Shown here: positions 41,991 to 49,834 of the stretch, one piece after another
How positions within the stretch are numbered: position 1 is the stretch's first letter
How the letters are laid out: each line of letters opens with the position of its first letter
Assembly (NCBI RefSeq): GCF_007859295.1
Contig: NZ_VOHB01000002.1
Coordinates: 124,001-188,000, forward strand
Origin: Planococcus sp. CPCC 101016
GTDB taxonomy: Bacteria; Bacillota; Bacilli; Bacillales_A; Planococcaceae
DNA: 64,000 nt
Direction: 5' to 3'
Notes under the pieces: model-generated
The model's input: only the letters and a program-made list of their open reading frames with translations
What the model was told of the DNA's origin: nothing
Database searches by the model: none
Program-made: the position numbers and the translations under genes

Positions 41991-42893
41991 GTGAAATCAC
42001 CATTTATTGCGTACGCAGCTTTATTTTTGGGCGTATTTGCATTATCGACTTCAGCCATTTTTGTAAAGCTGGCAGATGCACCTGCGGAAATTACAGCATT
42101 TTACCGGATGCTTTTTGCAGCAGCCATGCTTTTGCCCTTCTTATTGGTCAGTAAAAAGAATCAGCAAGAATTACGGGGGCTATCAAAAAAACAATGGGGA
42201 TTGGGTTTGTTATCAGGCGTATTTCTGGCAGCCCATTATGTGTTGTGGTTTGAATCCTTAAATTACACCTCTGTAGCAAGCTCGACAGTTATAGTTACCT
42301 TACAGCCCCTCTTTTCGGTGGTGGGCGGTTATTTTCTATTCAAAGAACGCTTCAGCAAAGGGGCTATAACGGGCTGTCTCGTTGCGATTGCCGGAAGTAT
42401 TATCATCGGTTGGCAGGATTTTCAAATCAGCGGGCAGGCCTTATTTGGCGATATACTGGCATTTATCGCAGCCGGCATCATCACGGCCTACTTTTTCATT
42501 GGCCAGCATGTCCGGAAAACGCTCTCCCTTGTCCCCTATGCGGTTATCGGGTATGGGAGCAGTGCTGTGTTTTTAGGGATTTTTGCCTTCAGTCAGCAAA
42601 CCCCTTTCTTTACTTATTCTGCGAACACCTGGTGGTCCTTTATCGGGTTAGCGTTTATTGCCACCATACTAGGGCAAACCGTTTTCAATTATCTGTTGAA
42701 ATGGTTAAGTACTTCAATTATTTCAATGGCTATATTAGGCGAGATCATTGGAACTTGTTTACTGGCTTATTTCATTTTGGGTGAGGTGATTACTTTGCAG
42801 CAAGGTTTGGGAATCGGATTCGTTCTGATCGGCTTAACATTATTTCTACTGCAGCAAAGAACGAAGAAACCTGTCTCTGATACAGATAGTTAA
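41991..42893 (+). CDS. EamA/DMT family transporter
   Basis: This 300-residue membrane protein has ten hydrophobic segments in two EamA repeats (about 6-143 and 156-290). ALSTSAIFVKLADAPAEITA at 17-36 is typical of the first repeat, and GEIIGTCLLAYFILGE of the end of the second. It likely exports amino acids or other metabolites. Start is GTG at 41991 with CTAGGGGGAA upstream. It is divergent from the XRE-cupin regulator. Substrate unknown. Confidence 0.88.
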   Translation: MKSPFIAYAALFLGVFALSTSAIFVKLADAPAEITAFYRMLFAAAMLLPFLLVSKKNQQELRGLSKKQWGLGLLSGVFLAAHYVLWFESLNYTSVASSTVIVTLQPLFSVVGGYFLFKERFSKGAITGCLVAIAGSIIIGWQDFQISGQALFGDILAFIAAGIITAYFFIGQHVRKTLSLVPYAVIGYGSSAVFLGIFAFSQQTPFFTYSANTWWSFIGLAFIATILGQTVFNYLLKWLSTSIISMAILGEIIGTCLLAYFILGEVITLQQGLGIGFVLIGLTLFLLQQRTKKPVSDTDS

Positions 42894-42978
42894 AATTAAA
42901 AGCTAAAAGTATTCGACGGAGAATTAATAATCTTAAATAGAACATCAAATAATTTTGGGAAGAAACATTGAAATATTA

Positions 42979-43074
42979 AGTTTACATATGACACCTTATC
43001 GGAAGGAGAGAAGTGATAGACATAGCTTCTCTCCTTTCTTTTGTTTGTAAAAGTGTACTTTAATGAACATTTAC
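42979..43074. repeat. Hairpin repeat with GTAAAAGTGTACTTTAATGAAC tail
   Basis: Leader AGTTTACATATGACACCTTA TCG, hairpin AAGGAGAGAAG/CTTCTCTCCTT (43003-43036), T-rich run, then TTGTAAAAGTGTACTTTAAT. Same plan as 37983-38077; the first part also matches 35943-36005. It also serves as the terminator of the DMT transporter gene. Confidence 0.78.
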
Positions 43075-43107
43075 TCATAAATAGTTACCTGAGCTGGCAT
43101 CTAAAAG

Positions 43108-43168
43108 ACCCTAGTGTGTTGTAATGAATACTTATTGAAAGTTTCATTACAACACGCTAGGGTTTTTA
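43108..43168. terminator. Terminator after the Lrp-type gene
   Basis: A long stem: ACCCTAGTGTGTTGTAATGAA (with the last base unpaired) against TTCATTACAACACGCTAGGG, with T on both strands. Ends the leftward Lrp gene at 43180. Confidence 0.85.
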
Positions 43169-43179
43169 CAAAATGAAGG

Positions 43180-43608
43180 TTATTTATTAATGATAATTGA
43201 TAATTTATAGTTCACATGCTCATTTAATTTAACCAGAAACTCATCCAGTTTCTCGTTGGATGGAAATTTGCATTCGAGAATATAGCAGCTGTCACCACTG
43301 ATTTTGTAGTTGTTGATTATATATTGCTCTTGTGTCTTCAAGAAAGACAAATACGGCTGATGATGGGTACTTTTGGTGAAGATGTTTATCATTGCATGAA
43401 CAAAATAACCCATCTTCGTCTGGTTCACTTTAATAGTGTATCCTTCAATTATGCCCGCGATTTCCAACTTTTCCACTCGTGCCGAAGTGGCGGGACTGCT
43501 CAAATGGACCCGTTCACTCAACTCTTTCATGGTGATTCGGCTGTTCTTGGAAAGTTCATCCAAAATTCGCAAATCCGTCTGATCCAAGATTTTTTCAATT
43601 CCTTTCAT
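43180..43608 (-). CDS. Lrp/AsnC family transcriptional regulator
   Basis: This 142-residue regulator has the AsnC helix-turn-helix at 6-65 (DQTDLRILDELSKNSRITMK, then LSSPATSARVEKLEIAGII) and a RAM ligand-binding domain (about 68-140). Lrp proteins respond to amino acids. It is divergent, 100 bases apart, from the metallo-beta-lactamase-fold hydrolase gene and may regulate it (inference). The minus-strand start at 43608 has weak RBS sequence upstream. Confidence 0.9.
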   Translation of the reverse strand: MKGIEKILDQTDLRILDELSKNSRITMKELSERVHLSSPATSARVEKLEIAGIIEGYTIKVNQTKMGYFVHAMINIFTKSTHHQPYLSFLKTQEQYIINNYKISGDSCYILECKFPSNEKLDEFLVKLNEHVNYKLSIIINK

Positions 43609-43707
43609 TTATAAAGTCAAAGCGGCAAAAGACTTTAGTTAATCTATATAAATTCGAATTGGCTCTAGTATACAATGGGTGGACATCAAACAAAAGGAGT
43701 TGGAATT

Positions 43708-44469
43708 ATGAACATCCACCACATTCGTAACGCAACCTTGGTTGTAGACTATGCAGGGAAAAAGTTTTTAGTTGATCCATTTTTAGCTGAGAAAGGGACG
43801 CTTCCGCCTTTTCCGAATTCAGCAAGACAAGACCAGAACAATCCGCTCGTCAGCTTACCCATTTCCATTGAAGAAGTAACTGCTGGCGTAGATGCCGTGA
43901 TTGTCACACATACCCACTTGGATCATTGGGACGACGCAGCAAAAGACGCGTTGCCAAAAGACATCAAACTGTTCACACAAAATGAAGAAGACAAAATTGA
44001 GATTGAAGGCGCAGGCTTCACTAACATCGAAGTGCTTCAGGAAGATACGGTATTTGAAGGCATCCAATTGATTAAGACAAAAGGCGAACACGGCAGAGGC
44101 GAAATCTTGAAAATGGCTGGCCATGTATGCGGCGTTGTCTTCAAGCATGAAGATGAAAAAACACTTTATGTAGCCGGGGACACTGTGTGGTATGAAGAAG
44201 TACAAAAAACGATTGATGCCCACCATCCGGAAATTATCGTCGTAAATGCAGGAGACAACCAATTTCTTGAAGGCGGTTCGCTCGTCATGAACGAAGATGA
44301 TGTTTACGAAGTGCACAAAGCTGCACCAAAGGCAAAAATTATTTCTGTTCATATGGAAGCGGTCAATCACTGGGCTTTATCCAGGGAAAAATTAAAGAAT
44401 TTCGCTCAAGAAAAAGGAATGTCTTCAAATTTAATGGTCCCTAACGATGGAGAAGCGTATTCATTTTGA
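43708..44469 (+). CDS. Metallo-beta-lactamase fold hydrolase (UPF0173-like)
   Basis: This 253-residue hydrolase starts MNIHHIRNATLVVDYAGKKF and carries the HxHxDH zinc motif as VTHTHLDHWDDAA (about 71-83), LYVAGDTVWYEE with the bridging Asp (about 155), and SVHMEAVNHW near the C-terminus with the last His. The family is close to L-ascorbate-6-phosphate lactonase UlaG and UPF0173. AAAAGGAGTTGG precedes ATG at 43708. The natural substrate is unknown. A terminator follows at 44521. Confidence 0.86.
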   Translation: MNIHHIRNATLVVDYAGKKFLVDPFLAEKGTLPPFPNSARQDQNNPLVSLPISIEEVTAGVDAVIVTHTHLDHWDDAAKDALPKDIKLFTQNEEDKIEIEGAGFTNIEVLQEDTVFEGIQLIKTKGEHGRGEILKMAGHVCGVVFKHEDEKTLYVAGDTVWYEEVQKTIDAHHPEIIVVNAGDNQFLEGGSLVMNEDDVYEVHKAAPKAKIISVHMEAVNHWALSREKLKNFAQEKGMSSNLMVPNDGEAYSF

Positions 44470-44520
44470 TTGAAATACGAATGAAAATGAAATAAAACTT
44501 ACACCATTTTAATCATTTAA

Positions 44521-44568
44521 AAAGAAGGAAGAATGCCGAATTTTAAGCATCCTTCCTTCTTTTTCTCG
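44521..44568 (+). terminator. Terminator after the MBL-fold gene
   Basis: AAGAAGGAAGAATGC pairs with GCATCCTTCCTTCTT (one mismatch) and is followed by T. Confidence 0.82.
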
Positions 44569-44660
44569 CTTACATTGCGGATTGTAGCTTTGTAAGAAAT
44601 AAATCAAAAAGGTTTTACTCGGAGAATATAATGTTTTTTGTCAAAAGATGATCAAACCTC

Positions 44661-44690
44661 TTTACATACTGTGGGGGGGTATTGTATATT
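44661..44690 (+). promoter_or_regulatory. Promoter with CsoR/CstR-like operator in the spacer
   Basis: TTTACA (44661-44666), an 18-base spacer that contains GTGGGGGGGTATT, and TATATT (44685-44690). The G-run followed by TAT resembles the half-site GGGGTAT of CsoR-family operators. No complete gene follows within 280 bases. Tentative. Confidence 0.4.
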
Positions 44691-44969
44691 GGTTTACGAA
44701 GATAGGAGAGCGTACGAATCGAAATCAGCATCTTAAAAAGGGTCGATTCGAAGCTTCACATACAAAAGAATTTTCTTGAAATATGTCTCAGAAAATTCTG
44801 CAACCACTCGTGGAGATCTTCATCAGAATAACCGAATAGGCAGATTTCTTCGCTAATTTTTTTGTATTTTATATACCCCATAGATGTATAGAGTATAGTT
44901 TCGGTGTTTGATGATTGCTGCATTCCTCTATACTACCGATATAAAAAAGAAAGGAAGGCAAAGACGAGT
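44691..44969. other. Gene-free stretch between the promoter and the gene remnant
   Basis: No gene seen. An 8-base inverted repeat (CGAATCGA 44715, TCGATTCG 44743) and a second CsoR-like site ATATACCCCATAGATGTATA (44871-44890) are present. Another gene may have been lost from here. Confidence 0.35.
44871..44890. promoter_or_regulatory. CsoR/CstR-like operator upstream of the gene remnant
   Basis: ATATACCCCATAGATGTATA resembles the sites at 46962, 47258 and 46615 (ATACCCC...TAT). Tentative. Confidence 0.45.
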
Positions 44970-45094
44970 ATGGAAAACAAAGAGAAAGTAAAATTGCCAT
45001 TAATGGCGGCATCGGATTCAGGGCCAAGCTCACAGCCAAACAACTGGTGACCATTTCAAAATACATGGACGAGCAGGATGCACTGGCAAATTAA
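44970..45094 (+). pseudogene. Remnant of a nitrite/sulfite reductase-like gene (frameshifted and truncated)
   Basis: ATG at 44970 (GAAAGGAAGGC upstream) begins MENKEKVK. After that the reading shifts by one base into IAINGGIGFRAKLTAKQLV, TISKYMDEQDALAN and stops at 45094. This matches, as I recall it, the N-terminal ferredoxin-like half of nitrite/sulfite-reductase-like proteins (xxNGGIGxxAKLTAKQL). A normal homologue would run to about 200 residues with a Cys cluster; everything after residue 40 is missing. It is therefore a decayed gene, just in front of the DHA2 transporter. Confidence 0.6.
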
Positions 45095-45118
45095 CTGGAA
45101 CTAGGAGGAGATTCAACT

Positions 45119-46591
45119 ATGGCAACACATTCACAACCACTTCAACAAGCAGATCCTAAACGCTGGAAAGCGTTAGCGCTTTTGTGCTTTGCAAACTTCC
45201 TCGTCATGATGGATTCGGCGATTGTCCAGATCGCCCTGCCCTCGATTAAAGAGACGCTCGGCTATAGTCAGGAAAGCCTGCAATGGGTGATGAGTGCTTT
45301 TCTGCTTTTCTTTGGGGGATTCCTGCTATTAGGCGGAAGATTAGCGGATTTATTCGGCAACCGCCGCATCTTTAATCTAGGGGTTATTATTTTAATCGTA
45401 TCTTCTTTGTTTGCCGGTCTGGCTTGGAATGAAACGAGCTTGAACGCAGCACGAGGCGCCCAAGGATTGGCCTCTGCTTTCATTGCACCGGCTGCGCTCT
45501 CCTTGATTATGCTGCTGTTTTCCGGTAATTCAAAAGAGATGGGGAAAGCTTTGGCTTTCTGGGGGCTTTCCGGGGCAGCAGGTGGCGCTTTGGGCATCGT
45601 CTTCGGCGGTGTGATCACGGAATTGTTCAGTTGGCGCTGGACATTATTGATCTATGTTCCACTGGGCATGATTGTACTGTTCCTGTCACCGAAGTTTTTA
45701 CAGAAAACCGCGCGCAAAGCGGCTGGCCGCGTCGATTACTTGGGTGCTGTTTTAGTGACCGTTTCACTTATGTTTATTGTGTATGGCATAGTCATGGCGG
45801 AACAAAACGGCTGGCAGTCGTTCAATACCTTGGCTGCGATGGCAGTCGGGGGAATCCTGTTCTTGGTATTCCTGTTGGTACAGGCCAAGAAAACAGATCC
45901 GCTCGTGCCGCTCAACATTTTCAAATCGCCTAATCTGACCATCGGGAACATCTCGGTCTTCCTGATTGCGGCATCGTGGTTCCCGCTGATCTATATTCTC
46001 GTTTTGTATTTGCAGCAAGTCTTGCAGCTTTCGCCGTTAGGCGGGGCGATGGCCTTGTTGCCAATGCCAATCTTGATGGCTATCTTCATGATTGCCGTAG
46101 CAGAAAAACTGATGGCCAAACTCGGCATCAAAAAAACGATGATTGTCGGTTTCATCATCCTCGGCAGCGGGGCCATCCTGTTTTCACAAACAGCCGCAAT
46201 TGACGGGAATTACTGGACGAATGTCCTGCTGGCTTCACTGCTGACGGCACTCGGCAATGCGCTCGCATATTTGCCTGCTACTACGGCATCTGTTTCCGCA
46301 GTTCCATCAGAAAGTTCTGGACTGGCGTCAGGTCTGTACAATACGTTTTACCAAATCGGTTCCGCGATCGGTCTGGCCGTCATGGTGGCCATTGCTGGGG
46401 CAGCGACGGCTTCCAGTGCTTCTGCCGATCCAGTTGTGGCATTGAACGCCGGCTTTCAGCAAGCATTCTTCTGGTCAGGATTAGTGGCTTTCGCAGGAGC
46501 TATACTCGCATTTGCGTTTGTCCGTTCACCCGAACTGGCAGCAACTCCTGTAAAAAAATCAGAAGAATCTCCAACGAATCAGTTGCTTTGA
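45119..46591 (+). CDS. DHA2-family MFS transporter (EmrB/QacA-like)
   Basis: This 490-residue exporter has about 14 hydrophobic segments, as in DHA2 drug:H+ antiporters. LVMMDSAIVQIALPSI (about 28-43) is motif D1, GGRLADLFGNRRIFNLG (about 72-88) is motif A, and GAAGGALGIVFGGVITE (about 150-166) resembles motif C. CTAGGAGGAG precedes ATG. It is followed 60 bases later by csoR with its own promoter. Whether it takes part in metal or drug efflux is unknown. Confidence 0.9.
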   Translation: MATHSQPLQQADPKRWKALALLCFANFLVMMDSAIVQIALPSIKETLGYSQESLQWVMSAFLLFFGGFLLLGGRLADLFGNRRIFNLGVIILIVSSLFAGLAWNETSLNAARGAQGLASAFIAPAALSLIMLLFSGNSKEMGKALAFWGLSGAAGGALGIVFGGVITELFSWRWTLLIYVPLGMIVLFLSPKFLQKTARKAAGRVDYLGAVLVTVSLMFIVYGIVMAEQNGWQSFNTLAAMAVGGILFLVFLLVQAKKTDPLVPLNIFKSPNLTIGNISVFLIAASWFPLIYILVLYLQQVLQLSPLGGAMALLPMPILMAIFMIAVAEKLMAKLGIKKTMIVGFIILGSGAILFSQTAAIDGNYWTNVLLASLLTALGNALAYLPATTASVSAVPSESSGLASGLYNTFYQIGSAIGLAVMVAIAGAATASSASADPVVALNAGFQQAFFWSGLVAFAGAILAFAFVRSPELAATPVKKSEESPTNQLL

Positions 46592-46632
46592 CAATCTCAA
46601 AAACCCTTAGTATAATACGGGTATAGGGTATA
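46588..46632 (+). promoter_or_regulatory. csoR promoter with CsoR operator
   Basis: TTGACA (46588-46593), 17 bases, TATAAT (46611-46616): a full consensus promoter. ATACGGGTATAGGGTATA (46615-46632) overlaps the -10 end and looks like a CsoR operator, implying autoregulation. Confidence 0.8.
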
Positions 46633-46651
46633 AAACCAGGAGGTCAAAGAA

Positions 46652-46939
46652 ATGGAAGAAACGATGAAATCGACAGTGCAGCCAAACAAACAGCAGCTTT
46701 TGAACCGACTAAAACGGATTGAAGGGCAGGTTCGCGGGGTTCATCAAATGGTGGAAAACGATCGTTACTGTGTAGACATCCTGCATCAAGTCAGTGCCAT
46801 TCAATCGGCGATGAATAAAGTCTCTCTGGCTTTATTGGAAGACCATACACATCACTGTGTAGCAAAAGCCATTAAAGAAAATAAGGGCGAAGAAGCCATC
46901 AATGAATTGATGGAAGTTATGAAAACTATGACGAAGTAA
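46652..46939 (+). CDS. csoR: Copper-sensing repressor CsoR
   Basis: This 95-residue all-helical repressor releases DNA when it binds Cu(I). RLKRIEGQVRGVHQMVE (19-35) is the family signature. The copper ligands Cys40, His65 and Cys69 have the same spacing as Cys45, His70 and Cys74 of B. subtilis CsoR, so a copper rather than sulfur or nickel sensor is likely. CCAGGAGGTC precedes ATG. It has a consensus promoter and an apparent operator and sits upstream of copZ and copA. Confidence 0.94.
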   Translation: MEETMKSTVQPNKQQLLNRLKRIEGQVRGVHQMVENDRYCVDILHQVSAIQSAMNKVSLALLEDHTHHCVAKAIKENKGEEAINELMEVMKTMTK

Positions 46940-46961
46940 GTGAGAAGAAACAAAAAGCTTG

Positions 46962-46982
46962 ATATACCCTCTTAGTGTATAT
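46962..46982. promoter_or_regulatory. CsoR operator upstream of copZ
   Basis: ATATACCCTCTTAGTGTATA, with the TTGATA -35-like box just in front. Closely related to 47258-47280. Confidence 0.65.
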
Positions 46983-47018
46983 TAGGCTTAAGGAAATCAA
47001 ATCTTAGGAGGAAATCCA

Positions 47019-47222
47019 ATGAATGAAACATTAAAAGTAGAAGGCATGTCTTGTGCACACTGTGTAAATGCGGTTGAATCGAGTGTCGGAGAGCTTCAAG
47101 GCGTTTCGTCTGTAAAAGTTGATCTTCAAAACGGCCAGGTTGCCGTAAATTTCGATGACAGCAAAACGTCACTGGGCGAAATCAAAGAAACAATCGAAGA
47201 CCAGGGATATGACGTAGTTTAA
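47019..47222 (+). CDS. copZ: Copper chaperone CopZ
   Basis: This 67-residue HMA-domain protein carries Cu(I) to CopA. The metal site is GMSCAHC (residues 9-15, Cys12 and Cys15), and the overall length and HMA fold pattern match B. subtilis CopZ (69). CTTAGGAGGAAATCC precedes ATG. Unlike the tight copZA operon of B. subtilis, it has its own operator before and a hairpin after it, so copZ and copA may be separate units. Confidence 0.94.
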   Translation: MNETLKVEGMSCAHCVNAVESSVGELQGVSSVKVDLQNGQVAVNFDDSKTSLGEIKETIEDQGYDVV

Positions 47223-47250
47223 GAGTGCTTGAGCAGCACTCTTCTCTTTT
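47222..47250 (+). terminator. Terminator after copZ
   Basis: AGAGTGCT (47222-47229) pairs with AGCACTCT (47234-47241) and is followed by TCTCTTTT. Confidence 0.72.
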
Positions 47251-47257
47251 AAACAAA

Positions 47258-47280
47258 ATATACCCCCTCATAGTATAGGG
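47258..47280. promoter_or_regulatory. CsoR operator upstream of copA
   Basis: ATATACCCCCTCATAGTATA followed by GGG, 15 bases in front of the copA start. It matches the ATACCCC-centred CsoR operators of Bacillus copZA. Confidence 0.75.
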
Positions 47281-47294
47281 AGGAGGAGAACATT

Positions 47295-49712
47295 ATGGCA
47301 ACAGAAACAAAAGAAGCGAATTTTCAAATCACAGGAATGACCTGTGCTGCCTGTGCAACTCGAATCGAAAAAGGGTTGAGCAAAATGGAAGGTGTCGAAA
47401 AGGCGAACGTCAACTTGGCGCTTGAAAAGTCATCGATCCAATACGATTCCACAAAACTTACTGAAGCGGATTTTGAAAAGAAAATCGATGCGCTTGGGTA
47501 CGGCGTCGTAAAACAGAAAGCGGAATTTGATATTACTGGCATGACCTGTGCGGCATGCGCAACCCGAATCGAAAAAGGGTTGAACAAACTAAGTGGAGTC
47601 GGGGCGGCGAACGTCAATTTGGCGCTCGAAAAAGCCACCATAGAATTTAACCCTTCTGAAGTAGCGATTGGTGATATCATCGCGAAAGTGGAGAAATTAG
47701 GCTATGGAGCACATCAGCAACAGGAAGACGCGGAGAAAGTAGATTACCGTGAAAAAGCCATTCAGGACCAGAAATGGAAGTTCATTGCTTCAGCCCTGTT
47801 GTCTCTGCCTTTACTGTGGACGATGGTTGGTCATTTTTCCTTTACATCTTTCTTATATGTGCCGGAAATCCTGATGAATCCGTGGATTCAGATGCTTCTG
47901 GCGACACCGGTGCAATTTATCATCGGGAAACAGTTCTATGTGGGAGCGTACAAAGCGCTTCGCAACGGCAGCGCGAACATGGACGTACTGGTCGCGATGG
48001 GGACGTCGGCCGCTTATTTCTACAGCGTCTACCAGGCGATACTGCACGCCGGTTCCCCTCACGCAGCACATTTGTATTTTGAAACCAGTGCTGTCTTGAT
48101 CACCCTGATTGTTCTGGGCAAATTGTTCGAAGCGAAAGCGAAAGGCCGTTCATCGGAAGCAATCAAGAAACTGATGGGTCTCCAAGCGAAAACCGCTGTC
48201 GTTCTGCGCAGCGGCGTCGAAAAAGTAGTGCCATTGGAAGAAGTAGTAATTGGCGATACCATCTTCGTTAAACCGGGTGAAAAAATTCCGGTAGACGGTG
48301 AAGTGCTGGAAGGAACCACGGCGGTCGATGAGTCAATGTTGACGGGTGAGAGCTTGCCGGTGGATAAAGCGGCAGGTGATCTGCTGTACGGTTCAACCAT
48401 CAACAGCAACGGCTCGATTCAAATGAAAGCAACGAAAGTAGGGCGCGACACAGCGCTGGCACAAATCATCAAAGTCGTGGAAGACGCGCAAGGAACAAAA
48501 GCGCCAATCCAGCGAATGGCAGATAAAATCTCTGGCATTTTCGTTCCGATTGTTGTCGGAATCGCCATTCTTACGTTCCTTGTCTGGTATTTCCTGGTTG
48601 AACCGGGCAATTTCACACCGGCGCTGGAAGTGCTGATTGCAGTATTGGTCATTGCCTGCCCATGTGCACTAGGCCTTGCAACACCGACCTCCATTATGGC
48701 AGGCTCCGGCCGGTCAGCTGAGATGGGCGTCCTGTTCAAAGGCGGGGAGCATTTGGAGCAAACTCAAAGCATCGACACGGTAATCGTCGATAAAACGGGT
48801 ACAGTCACACACGGCAAACCGGTATTAACCGACGTTTCACTTGCTGATGGACAAGACGAAGAGCAAGTCCTTTCGTTAATCGGGGCAGCCGAGAAGCAAT
48901 CCGAACATCCACTCGCGCAAGCAATTGTGCAAGGCATTCAGGAAAAAGGCATCGAACTCGGCAAAGTCCAATATTTCGAAGCTGTTCCTGGCTACGGCGT
49001 GCAAGCTACAGTATCAGGACAAGGCGTTCTGGTTGGCACACGCAAACTGATGCAGCAATATGGCATCGACGTTTCAGCGGTTTTGGCTGAAATGGAAGCA
49101 TTGGAAAGCGACGGCAAGACAGCGATGCTTGCTGCAATCAACGGTGAGTATGCCGGCATTGTTGCGGTAGCGGACACAATTAAAGACACCTCCCGCGGCG
49201 CAATCGCACGCCTTCAAAAAATGGGGATAAAAGTTATCATGATGACAGGCGACAATGAGCGGGCCGCTCAAGCGATCGGCAAGGAAGTCGGCGTCGATGC
49301 AGTGATTTCGGAAGTGCTTCCGGAAGGCAAAGCGGATGAAGTCAAGAAATTGCAGCAGCAAGGAAAAAAAGTGGCGATGGTCGGCGACGGGATTAATGAT
49401 GCACCGGCACTTGCGACAGCTGATATCGGCATGGCAATCGGCACAGGAACCGATGTGGCCATGGAAGCTGCGGACATCACATTGATCCGAGGCGACTTGA
49501 ACAGCATTGCCGATGCGATTCTTATGAGCCGCAAGACGATGCGCAATATCAAACAGAACCTGTTCTGGGCATTTGCTTACAATACGGTGGGCATACCAAT
49601 TGCCGCCATCGGCCTGCTAGCACCATGGGTAGCGGGTGCTGCGATGGCCTTCAGTTCCGTGTCGGTTGTCTTGAACTCATTGCGATTGCAGCGGGTGAAA
49701 TTAGGGAAATGA
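47295..49712 (+). CDS. copA: Cu(+)-exporting P-type ATPase CopA
   Basis: This 805-residue P1B-1 ATPase pumps Cu(I) out of the cell. Two N-terminal HMA domains carry GMTCAAC (Cys17/Cys20 and Cys85/Cys88). Eight membrane helices follow, then the actuator TGES, the transmembrane metal site [10 protein letters not shown] (about 455), the phosphorylation site [11 protein letters not shown] (about 498), and the hinge [10 protein letters not shown] (about 700). AGGGAGGAGGAG precedes ATG. Regulated by CsoR through the operator just upstream. A terminator lies between it and copB. Confidence 0.96.
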   Translation: MATETKEANFQITGMTCAACATRIEKGLSKMEGVEKANVNLALEKSSIQYDSTKLTEADFEKKIDALGYGVVKQKAEFDITGMTCAACATRIEKGLNKLSGVGAANVNLALEKATIEFNPSEVAIGDIIAKVEKLGYGAHQQQEDAEKVDYREKAIQDQKWKFIASALLSLPLLWTMVGHFSFTSFLYVPEILMNPWIQMLLATPVQFIIGKQFYVGAYKALRNGSANMDVLVAMGTSAAYFYSVYQAILHAGSPHAAHLYFETSAVLITLIVLGKLFEAKAKGRSSEAIKKLMGLQAKTAVVLRSGVEKVVPLEEVVIGDTIFVKPGEKIPVDGEVLEGTTAVDESMLTGESLPVDKAAGDLLYGSTINSNGSIQMKATKVGRDTALAQIIKVVEDAQGTKAPIQRMADKISGIFVPIVVGIAILTFLVWYFLVEPGNFTPALEVLIAVLVIACPCALGLATPTSIMAGSGRSAEMGVLFKGGEHLEQTQSIDTVIVDKTGTVTHGKPVLTDVSLADGQDEEQVLSLIGAAEKQSEHPLAQAIVQGIQEKGIELGKVQYFEAVPGYGVQATVSGQGVLVGTRKLMQQYGIDVSAVLAEMEALESDGKTAMLAAINGEYAGIVAVADTIKDTSRGAIARLQKMGIKVIMMTGDNERAAQAIGKEVGVDAVISEVLPEGKADEVKKLQQQGKKVAMVGDGINDAPALATADIGMAIGTGTDVAMEAADITLIRGDLNSIADAILMSRKTMRNIKQNLFWAFAYNTVGIPIAAIGLLAPWVAGAAMAFSSVSVVLNSLRLQRVKLGK

Positions 49713-49731
49713 TTTTGAATAAAATGATTAG

Positions 49732-49773
49732 AGAAGACCAAAAGTGAATATTGCTTTCAGGTCTTCTTTTTAT
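49732..49773 (+). terminator. Terminator after copA
   Basis: AGAAGACC (49732-49739) pairs with GGTCTTCT (49760-49767) before TTTTA. Confidence 0.78.
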
Positions 49774-49834
49774 AAAAAAGTGAAAATTATAACAAGGTAT
49801 GGAACAGAAATAAGCGGTTAAGAGGTGTATTTAA

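Noticed and set aside
43855-44370. 171-codon frame on the minus strand inside the MBL-fold gene
   Set aside because: A shadow of the hydrolase coding strand; composition rich in Phe and Cys without pattern, no RBS.
44691-44969. A complete gene under the CsoR-like promoter at 44661
   Set aside because: No open frame with an RBS is present before the frameshifted remnant at 44970.
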